Origin: Lathyrus oleraceus
Lineage: Eukaryota; Streptophyta; Magnoliopsida; Fabales; Fabaceae
Direction: 5' to 3'
DNA: 64,000 nt
Assembly (NCBI RefSeq): GCF_024323335.1
Contig: NC_066583.1
Location: 15,404,665-15,468,664, forward strand
Shown here one piece after another: positions 31,981-44,919 of the stretch (positions are counted from its first letter, which is position 1; each line of letters starts with the position of its first letter). The notes under the pieces were generated by a model. The model did not search any database, was not told where the DNA came from, and saw nothing but the letters and a program-made list of their open reading frames with translations. The position numbers and the translations under genes are program-made.

Positions 31981-32736
31981 CAACATAGAAATGAGGGATC
32001 AAAACCTCATAGTGTGTGGTATCAATTTCAAAGTGAGTGGATTGCTTTTAACAAAAGTTTAAATTTAAGAGAGGCACAAAGGGCCAAAAAGAGTTTGAAT
32101 GAGTGTTAGTTCTTTTTGTCTTTTGAAATTTTAAGTCAATATGCTTAGATTCATTTACAAGTTTAGTTTAAGAAAAGAGTTTAAAAATGCAATGGCATAA
32201 GGCCAAAGTTTCTAGTTTGCAATAAAGTCTAAGTTTGAAAATCACAAGCAAAGAAGATTTGAAAGGGGGAGAGATTTTAAATTTAAGAAATGGGAGGAGA
32301 TAAAGAGACTAATCTTAAGCAACAACTTAAAAGTTAAGAGTTGAAAAGATCTGACCAATGGGATGCAATCCAATAGACAAGAATGTTATATAGAAACCCA
32401 CTTTTCCTTTGGACTTTAAAATCAAGCAATATCAATAAGCAAGCAAAATGAAGAGAAAGGCATCAAATAAAGATAGACACATCCAAGCAAGCAACTTCAT
32501 AGTATTCTTCTTAACCTCCCATGTATCAGATGACATACTCCTTGAATGACTCAGAATAAGGCATTAAACACAAGTTCAAAGTCACATTTGTATCAAGACC
32601 ATGTAGCAGATGAACTCAGAGGGATCTCAATACTTGCATTAGATGAAAGTTCAATTCATAATGACTTGATTTCAGAAAAGTTGGCATTGGCCAAGTCCTT
32701 TTGCATAAGGAGTGTTGCCTAATTCTAAGTCCAAGG
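31981..32736 (-). mobile_element. Element A 5' LTR, continuation
   Basis: Resumes A's LTR after S1. The join ...gcctacgtac + caacatagaaatgagggatcaaaac matches the order seen in C's LTR (cctacgtacc...aaggatcaaaac). AT-rich, no genes. The right limit is set by the start of the copia LTR and is approximate. Confidence 0.65.
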
Positions 32737-33747
32737 TGTAAGAACAAAGTTGGTTCTACAATGTATCTCTAAGATTTTGATGATAACAAAGGATGAAACA
32801 AAAATGGCACCCTAACGAAATTTTTCTAAGTGTGCAAGATTCTGACCAAATAATCAGATAGATAAAATTTTCAGATACAGAATCTAGCGTTAGATGCTAT
32901 TCAGAGGATACGTGACCAGAAGGTTTTGACTCAAACACAAGCGATAGCAAAACGAAAGAAGTCAGATCCTAAAAAAAAGAATGAATCCAGACTCTGAAGA
33001 CGCACAATCTGAATAAGTCAAGATTAAAGAGAAACTCTGATAAAGTCAGATACAAGTACCCTCTAAAGACGAACATTGCCAAAACAAGACTCTAACTACC
33101 AGATTCGTTGACTCAGGAAAATGTTACTTTGAAGAAATTCGCTTATAGAAAGAAACTATTTATAGAAGGAAGTTATGACTCGAACAACACTGTTTTGGAA
33201 AGAACAAAGAGAGTAATGACCTTAATCACTCTTCAATGACCCAAATTCTGTCATTAACTCAACCAACGGTCTCCTTCTCCTCCTATAAAAAGAGATGGAA
33301 CGCTTCACAGGAAACACACTTGAGATACACAAGTATACAAATTTCTCAATCATCTTCTTTCACTCTCTCACGGGTTGCTGCTCTTACGTGAAAAACTCTG
33401 GTTATTATTTTGTAATATCTGCTTATTGATAGAAGCACTATGCATTACCAATCGTTTTATTACTGAAATATTTCCTCAAGTGACTCTGTGAAGTCTGAAT
33501 ACTTGAGAGGGCTAAGGGATTAATTCTCTTAGACGATTGTTTGTGTAATCTTTCAAGATTAGTGGATTAAGATCTTTTTGAAGGCGAAATCACCTTGGCC
33601 GGGTGGACTGGAGTAGCTTTGAATTTCAAGCGAACCAGTATAAAGTTTTGTGTTAAACTTTTTATTCGGCGTGTGTCTAAGTTCTTGAAAAAGTTTTATT
33701 TTCCAAAAATAATTCAAACCCACCTTTCTTGTTTTTCTCTACCTTCA
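32737..33747 (+). repeat. Copia 5' LTR
   Basis: Ends ...ctaccttca two bases before the PBS. The start is uncertain: TGTAAGAAC at 32737 or TGGTTCTAC at 32751. The partner LTR is outside the window, so ends cannot be proved by a duplication. Confidence 0.65.
33284..33291 (+). promoter_or_regulatory. Copia LTR TATA box
   Basis: TATAAAAA in a CT-rich context (ctccttctcctcc before it), about 0.55 kb into the LTR and 0.46 kb before its end, a normal place for a copia promoter. Confidence 0.6.
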
Positions 33748-33749
33748 AT

Positions 33750-33761
33750 TGGTATCAGAGC
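33750..33761 (+). promoter_or_regulatory. Copia primer binding site (tRNA-iMet)
   Basis: TGGTATCAGAGC, the standard complement of the plant initiator tRNA-Met 3' end, two bases after the LTR. Confidence 0.93.
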
Positions 33762-33832
33762 TTCGGCTCTGTTATTGATTTTCTAATAAAAATAGTTAAC
33801 AGTGTAGAGAGATCCAGCGTGAGAAAAACTCT

Positions 33833-33911
33833 ATGGCCAACACCAATGAAAGAGACAATTACAATGCTAAACCTCCAATCTTTGATGGAGAAAAAATTGA
33901 TTATTGGAAAG
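33833..33911 (+). pseudogene. gag: Copia gag, first 26 codons (broken by S2)
   Basis: ATG at 33833 opens a frame with PPIFDGEKIDYWK, typical of the copia gag N-terminus. The frame is cut at 33911 by solo LTR S2; the duplicated GAAAG shows the exact insertion point. The continuation is at 63396. Confidence 0.85.
33907..33911. repeat. TSD (GAAAG) left of S2
   Basis: Directly before TGTAAGACCCC; repeated at 63391-63395 after ...CCCCGCTACA. Confidence 0.92.
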
Positions 33912-35402
33912 TGTAAGACCCCAATTTTGGCCCTAAGATCCCTCATGGCATCATAACATTGCACTTGCAAAGCCTCAAGGATCATAAGCATCTTGGTTCC
34001 TTTTGCCTTTGGGTGGGATCTCTTGAATTGTATATTATTTCTTTTCTCATCTTTATTCACTAACCAAAAGCACAAAAACATGTCATTAACCTTTCTTGTT
34101 TGTAGCTTGAGCAATCACAAGGTCTAAAAGCTTCTAGGAGATCCTATGTGCATTGATGTGGCCAAGAGAAGATGAAAGCAAGCATGGTAATGGTTCCCAA
34201 ATCTATCATCCATAAAATATGCCTCCCTAGTATCTCAATTTATCATTTTTGATCAAATCAAGTCAAAGGTTTTGAGGTTTGTTTCTCAAAGAAACCCTAA
34301 TTCATCTGTTCATCAACTGTGCCTTGCTCATGAAGCAACCTCAGCCCATGGTGAAATGCAATCAAGGGAAGTTCTTTAATTCATCATTCCATGCATATTT
34401 GAACTTATTTGAGTGTCCTAAATCATCAATTCACCAAGATATGAGTTGTGGACTTGGAAAGTTGATCAGTCAATTCATCTAACTATTTTGAAATGCATTG
34501 AGACCTAACTTTTTATGTGTTGGTCCAATGGAGATGATCCCAAAAGAAAAAATGTTCTTAAGGACAATATAAACAACTTTCATGTTCATAAAAAATTTAT
34601 TTGAAACTTGGAAGGTCATATCCCTATTCCAAGACATTATAGGTCATTTTGACTGAAACCCTAATTTTGGGTCAACTTCCCAAGAACATAACTCATTCAT
34701 TTTTTATGATTTTGAGGTGGGATCAAATGAATTGGAAATATTAAGATGTCTACTTCAAATGTTATGTTGAACAAAATTTCAAAATATCAAAATAAATACA
34801 TGTGATAATGCAAAACATTATAGGTCACTTTGGACCAAGTGCATTGAAAGGCAAAAAAAGTCCAACTTCAAGTGCCCATAACTTCTTCATCAAAAATCCA
34901 AATGATGCAAAATTTAAGTCCATCTTGATTTGCTTGAAAAGATCTACAACTTTGACGTTTGAGGTTTTTCCATTTGAGGCTTGCATCATCAAAACAGAAG
35001 GGCTTGAAGTTGTTTCATTTTGACAAAATTCTCAAAGGCATGTTTTGCACTATGAACTTCATGGCCTGTTTTCATAAATTTACACACTTCAAATGAGTTT
35101 TTGTCCAACATAACATTTATTTCTTATGTTAAGACCTTTCCAACCATTACCCATATGCTTATGTTTGGATTTTCTAATTGGCATTTTCGAAGAGGTGAAT
35201 ATTTAGGCATAATTATGGAATTCATGTTGAAACTTCATGCACAAGCCATTGCCTTGCAAACTACACGTCCATTTCAAGTTGTTTGGTCATCAGCATGTAA
35301 ATACAATTGAGTTTGGGCCTTCTACATGATCATGCAAGCCCATGCAAGGAAAATCCATTTGCCATGCACACGAGCAAACTCACTTGTTCAGCGAATTCCA
35401 GC

Positions 35403-35410
35403 TATAAATA
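35403..35410 (+). promoter_or_regulatory. Putative TATA box of S2
   Basis: TATAAATA about 1.5 kb into the LTR, followed by catgtgctatgcttcatt. The C LTR has a weaker counterpart (catatacttcatt on its minus strand near 39860). Confidence 0.5.
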
Positions 35411-35574
35411 CATGTGCTATGCTTCATTATGGACTAACCTAAAGGCGCCTAAAGCTCTGCAGAAATCAATTCCCAACCATACCAAAGGAACTAAGTTCAC
35501 ATTTCTTCAAAATTTCAGATCTGAAATTCAATTGAATTTGGTTGAATCTTCAGATCTAAAGTTCCTAAACCTTC

Positions 35575-35579
35575 ATCAT
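35575..35579. repeat. TSD (ATCAT) left of C
   Basis: Precedes TGTAGCGGTG; repeated exactly at 60151-60155. Confidence 0.92.
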
Positions 35580-35797
35580 TGTAGCGGTGTATTCGTCGCT
35601 ATATGATTTATTGGTTAAACCATAAGCAAAGCATACAAAGAATTCGAGTCGCCACCACACTTTTATTTATCCAAAGGACTGGCTAAAAAGCGAACAAAAG
35701 CCTAAGAAGTTTTACGCGTAGAAAACTAATGAAAAGATCAGAGAGTCTGGGTAAGGGGTAAATTACGCAATGGGAAGGTGTTAGGCACCCACTACGT

Positions 35798-35813
35798 CCT
35801 AGGTACTCCTAGG
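35798..35813 (-). other. AGTA-loop hairpin in C 3' LTR
   Basis: CCTAGG-TACT-CCTAGG beside ggtgttaggcaccc, as in element A. Confidence 0.6.
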
Positions 35814-36616
35814 GAGCCCTTTTCACACTTGTTGTATAAAAATTGTTATTTGTTTTGAAATATTTATTGTGCAAACATGAATGGGATGATGAGAAAAGAA
35901 TATACAATTTAATTATTTTTGTGTTCGAACGGATGAACCCGTTGCCTACGTACCTTCCATCAAAGGTAAGGATCAAAACGCCGTAGTTCGGCTAAAAGAT
36001 TTCCAAAGGTTAGTGGATTCAATTTTAAACACAAGCCCTAAGGTCTTACGTTATCCACGGGAGAAAACTCAACCTTATACAAACAACAAGTCCACCATGT
36101 GAGAACAACTTCAACTTGCTAGTGAGGGGTTAACCCTATAATAAGCAAGGAAGACTTACAATTCAATCAACTAAGGACAAATAGGTGAGATTAACATCAA
36201 CCAACTAGGATAAATCAAACCTATGGCTAATGTATGTAAACTTAACAAGAATGGACAAAGCCACAAAACCATTGAATGGGTGAAGTTAATTGATTATGAT
36301 TATTCACGAAAGGAGGGTCAAAGTATGATTAAGATTGATTCAAAAGAAGTATTATGAAATGGAGTTTGAAAAAGTCAAGGACTTGGGGTCCAGGTTTTAA
36401 TTTAAAAGCATGAAGATGTTTGCACAATATTTATCTCAAGTTTTGAAAGTCATGTGTGAAAAGGTTTAGGACAAAATGGATGAATGGATGAAGATGGAAT
36501 GTAAAACTTCTTAGAAGGTTCACCTCTTGAAATCATATAGAAGATGACTCAAGTGTGTCCTTTGGAATAGACAAATAGCAGACAAGCAAAGCAAAAAGAA
36601 GAAAGGTCAACAAAAG

Positions 36617-36850
36617 CGGATACCGGATGCCAATCACTGGACTTATACCAATCTCCTAAAACAGAACTGGATATCAGAGGCCACTCTATGGACTTATACC
36701 AATCTCCTCAACAAAGAAATAAAAAAAAAAGTGGATACCGGATGCCAATCTATCTGGGCTTATACCAATCTCCAATAAAACAAAGCAAACACTTGGATGT
36801 CAGATGCCAATTTATCTGGGCTTACTCTAACCTCCAACATATGATCATAG
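36617..36850 (-). repeat. Tandem 'gccaatcactggacttatacc' sub-repeats in C U5
   Basis: At least four degenerate units of about 50-60 bp: ggataccggatgccaatca, then ctggacttataccaatctcc and variants, with a weaker fifth near 36940. Same core as in O1 and S1. Equivalent copies lie at 55777-56010. Confidence 0.7.
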
Positions 36851-39060
36851 GAAAACAAATGCCAAATTACACGGACTTACAATTGCATCTTCACATACAA
36901 CAAACAAATGCATCAAACAAAGAGATGATGAGTGGCCAATACAATGGTCTTACACTCACTTCCATATCATAGGAACAATGGCCAATGAATGGTCTTACAA
37001 CTGTCCTCAATGGGCAACCAACAAAGATATGTCACAAAGACAAATGAAATGATCATGCATTAATGAGCAATTAATGATGATAAATGCACAAAGCATACAA
37101 GCAAACATGTGCACATGAAGTAAGCAATCAATCAAATGAAGTCATTCAGCACACTCTATAACCAAACAATTAGGCTCATACAAAGGGTAGGCATTGAAGC
37201 CAACTGGAATAGGGTTAATGGTGCTCTTAACCTTGACATTGAGAGCCAAGGTGAAGCAGATGAAAGGATATGAGGGGTGTGCCTCATGCTCTTATCCCTG
37301 GTCAGGGAGAGCTTCAAATATCAGAAAGTGTGGGAGTTCAGAAAGATGGAACTCTCTCCACAAGTTAGACTCGATAGATCTTGGGTTTTTACTCACTATG
37401 CATCAACACAAGTAGTGTGAGCAAGGTGAGTGACACACAGAATAGTAGGAGATAGACTACATATCTCTTTTGTCTACCAATTGCCTTATTCAAAGGACTT
37501 TTCCTGCTTGGGACAAAAGTAAACAAGCAAAAACATCGCCTCTTAAGGAGGACTTCAGACAGTTGCCTGGCCAAGTAACAGGCCAGGTCTTCCAGACTAC
37601 ATGGAATAAGGAAATTATACCTCAATGCAAATTGCTTATCAAGCAAAGCAAAGCAAAGTTCACAAGGAACTAATAGCAACTAAAGTACCTGAAATCAGTC
37701 AAGCACAATTAGTATACCAGACACAAAGTTAAAACAAAACTGCATAAGCCAACAGACAATACAGTCAAGCATATGTGCAAAGCAACAAGCTCATAACAAG
37801 TGAGCTAGGCAACCTACAAAACAAACAAGTTAGTTCATAATAAACAATCAAACTTATTCAACTTGTATTGATCTCTTTGAAGCATTTGTTGCTTAACCTG
37901 AAAAACCAAGCTTAAACATGAGTGACAAGACCACTAGGACAAGCCTAGGGTCAAAAGGAGATAAAAAGTTTAAAACAGCAAGGGACAAGTGCCCAAAGTC
38001 AAGGCAAATCAATCAAGAAGCAAACCCAAGTGGTTTCATGTTCATATCATTCATCATTATCATTTCATGAACAAATTAGGTCAAAACATGTCATATAGAA
38101 GCTCAAAGAAGTCAACAGAATGATTCAACTCAAATCCAATCACAAACACTTCCATAAATCCTCAAATAAATCATGCTCAAACATCATCCATAACATGATA
38201 AGCATACCAAATTTCAGCTCATTTGGATCAAGGGAAGTAGGTCAATGAAAATCAGAAAGTCAAAGCAAGTTCAAGCATACTCATACAAAGCATCAAAACA
38301 TGCACCAACTTCAATAAATCATAAAACAGTGACAACACATGATAAATGAATGGGACTAAAACCATGACAAACTTTAAGATGTCTACAATTCACATGTCAA
38401 ATTTCAAGTCCATCCAATAATGCATTAGAATTTCATAAATCAAATAAAAACATGTGTCACAAAAAGTCAACAAATGACCAAACAGGGGAGAAAATTCCAA
38501 TCAAATAGGAAATGCCATCAATAATTCCAGAAAAAATCACATGTAAACTAGACATCCACAAGTACATTCATGCAAAATTCAAACCAATTTGAGTTCAAGA
38601 AGCATGGTAATTAAAATCATGAAGTTGGACATCAATGGTGTGACACAAATTGTCACACCCCTATTCAAAAAATCATAACTCCACAACCAGAAATGATAAA
38701 TTCACAAACTCTACACCAAAATCACCATGAGCATGTCTAGTTTAAGCACAAAAAATTTGGGGAGCATTGGATAATGTATCATCATTTCACAAGCAATTTG
38801 GTAAGACATGCACAAAATGGACACATATGACAAACCCTAACACATTTTAAAATCCACACATGCAAAAAATCTGGAAAAATCATCATAAAAAAACTAGAGA
38901 TCAAGATGAGCATTTTGCAAAAAATCCCATCAAAATTGGATAAGAATTGAGGAACTTATGATTTTTCTAAGTTGGTCATCAAAATGAAATAAAAATTGAG
39001 AAAATAAAATGATTTAATGAAATATTAAAACGGGAATGGCATTTTCGTAAATAGGGGAGT

Positions 39061-39091
39061 CACTAAGTGAAACGCTGCGTTTCACTTAGTG
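39061..39091. other. Perfect 31 bp palindrome in C 3' LTR
   Basis: cactaagtgaaacgc, a central t, then gcgtttcacttagtg: 15 bp arms without mismatch, about 1.9 kb from the LTR sense start. Confidence 0.7.
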
Positions 39092-41011
39092 AGGTGGCGT
39101 GCAGTGATTTGTACATGGCAATGGAATAGTGTTTCTCATGCAGAACAAAAATTTCCAGCAACCAAACGCGACCTGAGTTCAACATTTTATGGTTTATGTT
39201 TACTGTTCATCATCATCATCAATCGTGATGAATTTTTTTCCAGAATTTGGCAACAAGCATAACATTCGAACCAGCAAACCATGCACATCACAAATCCAAC
39301 CATAATTTCCATTATCTCATGCTAACAAGGATGAATCGAGCAAAGTAAAGTTTAAACATCAAATATCATTTCAACACAACTCACTTAATACTCAACCATT
39401 TTGCACGATTTAAAGCTCATCATGTTCAGCATGGCAAGGTCTTCATAAAGCATAGCATGATTTTGAAAAATGAGAGTGTCGAAAATCTTACCAGATTCGA
39501 AGAACAATGATGATTTGTGGTTTTTTGGCCGTGCCAAGTAGAAACAGAAGTCCAATGAGGTCCCAGAAGATGAATGGAAGAAGGGTTTTAGCTCAACAAT
39601 GTTGGGTTATGCTCAAATCAAAAGCTGCCATGGAAGAGAGCTTAATGGAACAATGATGCTTCCTTGCTTACAGTGGTGAAACAGAGCTTGCAAATGCTTC
39701 CAAGGTGATGGTGAATGATGAAACAAAGCTCACAAACACGAATTCTTTTGACAGTTTTTTCAGAAAATGTTCCAAGTGAGGAAATGAGAATTTGAGAGAA
39801 AATGGATTTTTGATCTGTTTTGCAAAGTGTGGCTAGGGCTTCTGCAGCAGAAAATGAAGTATATGTACTCTGTTTAGCATCCTAATCATGGTTAATGAAG
39901 ATGGTAATTGGTTTTGGCTTAAAAAAGGTGTTTTTACCAATTTGCTAAAAATCCACTCAAGTTGCATGGGGGTGCATGTATATGCACGAAATTGGGCCTT
40001 AGACAAACTCCAAATGTGATTTCTAGTCAAGTTCAATTGGTAGAAAGTGTAGCAAATGGCTATTTTGAAAGTCAACTTTTTTACCCTTCCTTTTTTAATT
40101 CAAGTCAACTAAAAAATGCCATTTTGATGGGTTGATTTTTGGTGAATTGTGGTGAAAGATTTGGATAGAGCACATCAAATATGACTTGTAGCAAAAAACC
40201 TCACTCAATTTGGCCAAATGGTTTGGAAGTTATCCCACTTTGAAGTTCAAAATTATTTGAGAATGATTTGATCATAACTTGCCAACCACACATGAGAAAT
40301 GAGTGTTCTTGGACTTTTTGGAAATGGGAGAACAAGATCTTCAACTTTCATGTTGGACAAAAATTCATTTGAAGCTTGTATGATGAAGTAATTTTGAGGA
40401 GAAGAAGTTTCTATTTTTGGCAAATTCCAATTACAGGTCAACTTTCTATTTTTGGAAATTTCTTGTCTGACTTCAAATTCTTCACTGATGATGTTTGACA
40501 TGTTATATGAGGCTTATATGGACATGAATGAGACCTCTCAGACCAATTCCCACCACCAAATCACTGATTAAATGCACAGTTGACCACAGTTGACTTTGCT
40601 AGGGTTTTGCTTGACTGAACCATGTTCTGATGAATTCCAAGCCCCTACCACTTGATATCTTGATTCAAAATGATGTCACAATTCATATGAACTCTTGATG
40701 AATGATCATGGTGCCCAAATTCTTCAAGAATGGCCACCATCTATTGCTCAATGACTGGTTTGACTGATTTGACCTAATTTGCTTCATCTGCAAGTAACAT
40801 GGTTAGATGACAATATTTTTGTACCTTTGGTTAATAGACAGATGAAAAGCAATGATATACAAATGCAATACATGCTTGGTGATCAAGAACCACACTCACA
40901 AGACAACCCACCAACTAGGAGGGAAGCAAAGGTGCACAAAGATCCTTGAGGCAATGATATTATATGATATGATGCCATGAGGGATCTTAGGGACAAAATT
41001 GGGGTCTTACA

Positions 41012-41026
41012 GATGCCCCTATTTAA
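41012..41026 (-). promoter_or_regulatory. C polypurine tract
   Basis: Minus strand ttaaataggggcatc abuts the LTR start TGTAAG. The core is shared with O1. Confidence 0.75.
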
Positions 41027-41689
41027 GGTCATTCTAGCCGGAGAAGTGAAGTTTAGAAATCTTCATCTCGACGCGATAGAATGGGCTTAAATAACAGTAA
41101 TGAGACAAATTTTGGTCCCTAAGAGACCTCATGATGCAAATGTATGTATGCAAAAGACACAAATTCTGTGGGGATATGATTCATACAGAAGAAAAGACGA
41201 TCCATCGGAGTGACACACTTACCAGGAACAGAGACTCTAACAAGACTCTTGTTGGGGATAGTAAAAGAAAAAGAATGCGTGAGCAGGGCACGACTTCAAG
41301 TTGGGGAAAACAAAACTGACACAGCGTGAACAAGACACGACTCTGATTAGGGTAATAACAGAAATCAGACTGGAGACCTCACTGGGGAGTGAAGGACTCA
41401 CACAGGGGAAAAGAAAATTCCAAAGGAAAAACATCCATTGGAGAAACACAAGCTGACTCCGGGGAAGAAGCAATAGGAAACTCCATTGAGGAAGCACCAA
41501 AGAATTGAGGTGTTACCGGTATAAGGGTAGCAAACTCAGGAAGAATGAATATCTAAGACCGGTATAAGGGTGAGAGATATCAATCAACCAAACATCTGAG
41601 AAAGACCTGGAAAAGGTACATAAACTCAGGAAAATCTGACTCCACAGGGGACCGTGGTCATAATAGGGAGCAGAAAGGAAGGAAACCAG
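41027..41689 (-). other. C 3' UTR, distal part
   Basis: No gene. Repeated short words (ctccattggggaa-like, accggtataagggt near 41515 and 41560) suggest decayed tandem repeats. Confidence 0.5.
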
Positions 41690-42560
41690 GGATACCAAGG
41701 TATATAATAGGTGACCGACCAAAGCGTGAATTGGTATATATGCCAAAACATTCATCATCCGAAAGGAGGGCTTGAAAAAGCAAATCGACTTACAGGATGG
41801 ACATCCGAATCCACAACGGGAAAACGAACCTTACTCAACTGGGGACACAAACCCAAAGAGTGCATGAGATATAATATCCATTACCGGCAGACCGTGGATA
41901 AGAAAACTCGCATGAGATATATTATCTATTACCGTCAGAACGTAGATAATAAACTCGCATGGTAAGAAACACCAGAGATACCGAAGCATATAATAGGTGA
42001 TCTACCGAAAACGTGGATTGGTATATATGCCAAAACACTCATCATCCGAAACACAAACTGGTTAAAGGATGGATATTCGATTCTACAAAGAATACGAATC
42101 TTGCTCAGCTGGGGAAAATCAACAAAGGATTCCAACTAAAGAGCGCATGAGACACATTATTCATTACCGGCAGACCGTGAATAATATACTCGAAAGGAAA
42201 AGACACCAGGGATACCGAAGTATATAATAGGTGACTAACCAAAAGAGAGACAATCGATACCAAGCATCCGGGTAAACGAAAGACAACTCAAAGGGATAAA
42301 TTGCAAGCATCTGGCAATTATCCAACAACAAAGAATATTCGATTCCACAAAGGGAAATAACGAAACTTACTCGACTAGGGAAACACAAAAGGCTTCGACT
42401 GAAGAGTGCATGAGATATATTATTCATTACCGGCAGACCGTGAATAACATACTCGCATGGAAGATCATCCACAACCGGTATAAGGGTTAATAAAGGATAA
42501 ATCAACCGAAAAAGAAAGGCATCGGGATACCAAACTAGGTATATAATGATGACCAATCAA
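41690..42560 (-). repeat. C 3' UTR long tandem repeat, about 230-290 bp units
   Basis: Three diverged copies starting near 41690, 41977 and 42209. Each has gataccNaNgNatataatagg, then tgaccNacc, a ggatNgaNattcgattc-like block, a cttactcaNctgggga block, and attaccggcagaccgtg(g/a)ata. The third copy has an insert after its first block. Confidence 0.72.
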
Positions 42561-44919
42561 AGGGAGCAACAGACATTACCAACAAGAGGGTAAATGAAAG
42601 GCGATCTGCTGAGGATTCACTGGTGAGAATCAATGATCCGGGGATGAATTGCATAAACAGCAATTATCCACAACGACAAGCTGGGGATATATTGATAACA
42701 ATCAACTATCCGGGGAACGCAATCACTGACAAACGGTGAAGGGACCCGCTGGGGATAAATTGCAAGCATCCGGCAATTATCCAACTGTACCACAAGGCAC
42801 AAACTCCGCTGGGGAGAAACAATCAACACTTGGGATTTTACATCTACCGAATACGGGGTAGAAGACCACTGACTCAACTGGGGATAGAAATCATCACAGG
42901 GAGACACCAACTCTGTTAGGGATAAAACCACTTCAACAGGAGTCCACTTACAATCAGGACGAACCACAAAGGTTACCTCTGTTAGGGGAAAAGAGATAGG
43001 ACTTACAACTACCGAATACGGGGTAATAGCCATACTCTGGTGGGGATAACCATGAATTAGGGTTTACATCTACCGAATACTGGGTAGAAGACCAACAACT
43101 CTGCGTGGGGATAGAAACAAATCACAAATCCGCACGGGAAACCAAAAATAGGGTTTATAACAAACCACAAACTGCTGGAGAGCAGGAAAAATAGGATTTA
43201 CAACTACCGACTACTAGGTAGAAAATCAAAACTCTTGCCGCGGAATAAAGGTATATAACCACCAATTCCATCAAAAGGGCGAGGAAAATAGGACTTACAA
43301 CTACCGGTATAAGGGTAGAGGCCCGAAAAACTCCGCTGGGGAACAACCCACTGGGAAGCACAAGACAATTGACAAATAGTCAATTCGGGAATAATCCGAA
43401 AAGACAGACTGAATCAAGACACGTCCTAATGAGGATGTAACTCAAATAGGAAAATCCATCCCAATATATATGTTGGGAGGAAACGGAAGAAACCGTCATC
43501 CACGAGGATATATCTCAGTGGGGAACTGCAGAAGGACAGACGAAAGACACTTTCTGCTTATGGGGCTGACTCTATATGGAGAGATTTTAACACCCGACAT
43601 CTGCTAGGGGAGATCTATAAAGGAGATCTGCATCACCATAGCAAGGAACAAACAACAAAAGATATATGGCGAGAAATGCAACATGAATATCTGAATGTTT
43701 ATGATTATGCATGAATATGCGTGATTTATGTTTGATGAATGCTGACAAAACAGACATATCTAACACAAACAGGTCCAGGAATCAAACGCCCGGTATTATA
43801 CTTCCAGGGAAAAACCAACTGGAAAGCCAATCTGCGGAGATCTACATGCTATAAAGCATAGATCTGCGGGTACTGCTGGAGAAGCATGGGATCAGAGATA
43901 TTAAGAAACACCAAATCTCTGAGTGCTGGATCAGCAAACAACCCAACCAGGGTACAGAAAGTCACAACGGGCAACACAGCCACCAAGACGAATCTGTTGG
44001 GGAACAAGAGAAAATCTCGAAGATCTGCAGGGGATCTCAGCATCAACTGAGAAACAAAAAGCTTTGCAACTCTAAACAACTCCGGGGGACAACCCACTGA
44101 AGGAGAAAAACATCATCCGAGTAGAATCCAACTGCATAAGCAACTCTACTGGGGAAAACTGCTGCTGGAGAAAACTAAGTCTTCAACAACACTATGCTTG
44201 CAACTATGCTGGGGAACAACCCCATCACAAGATCTGGAGAAAGAAAATACAACCAAACCAGGAATACGAACCAAATGTCTTACTTGTTGGAGATCATGCC
44301 ACCCTTGGGAGAGCACTGAGATATTCTTGAGTATCCTTTCAACCTTGTGAATATTCACTTTGTTTAAAACAACAAATTTTGAAAAATCTGATTTGTTTAA
44401 AAACAATGATATTTTATCAATTAAAACATGCAAAACATTTGTTGAATTGAAACAAATAAGAGTGCAAATAATTGGATAAAAAGCTCAAATTGATTTGATC
44501 GAATGGTAGCCTGCAAATGGCAAGACTCCATAGATCTGTACAAATTTGAAATCAGTGATATATATTGGAAGAGGGCTACATTGAACATAATGATCCTTTC
44601 TCTACCAATTTGAATCTCGATGTATTCGAAGCTTCAGTTGACGACGAATCGAGAATCCTCTGACGAAATGACAGTTGGTGAAACAGAAAGTCTTGCCAGG
44701 ATGCAATTACTTGCCAAATCCCTAATTTTTGCCTAGATTGCCCCAGAGTGAGGTACTCAATCTAGCGGGATGCAAATATTCTTTTTTTTTCAAGTCTCTA
44801 ATTTTTGCCTGGATTACCCTTGCAGGTTCTCCACCGAGACGCTCATTTTTGCCTAAGCCGCCCTTTCGGGTTTTCAACTTAGCGAGCTATTCTGTTTTTC
44901 ATTTGCATATACTTTTTTT
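42561..44919 (-). other. C 3' UTR, irregular short-repeat region
   Basis: Non-coding. 'ctggggata', 'ccgaatacggggtaga', 'aactacc' and 'gcatccggcaattatcca' recur irregularly from 42600 to 43400 and again as 'gctggggaaaactgctgg'-like words near 44150. Next to pol lie the 'ccctaatttttgcct' and 'gccctttcgggttttcaa' blocks shared with O1. Confidence 0.55.

Larger units (their letters stand above)
33912..35579 (+). mobile_element. Solo LTR S2, left segment (U3 and start of R)
   Basis: Starts TGTAAGACCCCAATTTTGG. With 60156-63390 it makes a 4.9 kb LTR ending CCCCGCTACA, flanked by GAAAG, with no internal region. Its ends closely match the C LTR, so S2 belongs to the same or a sister family. Broken at 35579 by C, about 170 bases after its TATA box. 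No genes seen. Confidence 0.9.
35580..41011 (-). repeat. C 3' LTR
   Basis: Direct repeat of 54741-60150. Plus-strand start TGTAGCGGTGTATTCG, end GGGGTCTTACA. Holds U5 motifs (35740-36960), a long AT-rich middle without genes, a perfect palindrome at 39061-39091, and U3 to the right with gttgacc/gttgact cores near 40577. Confidence 0.95.

Noticed and set aside
36688..36972. ORF of 94 codons with repeated YQSP/IYLGLYQSP wording
   Set aside because: Translation of the U5 sub-repeats; present in both C LTRs with an altered start, no gene signals.
41237..43361. Hydrophobic minus-strand ORFs suggesting small membrane proteins
   Set aside because: Short frames in the repeat-rich 3' UTR of C; not conserved in O1 and no consistent starts.
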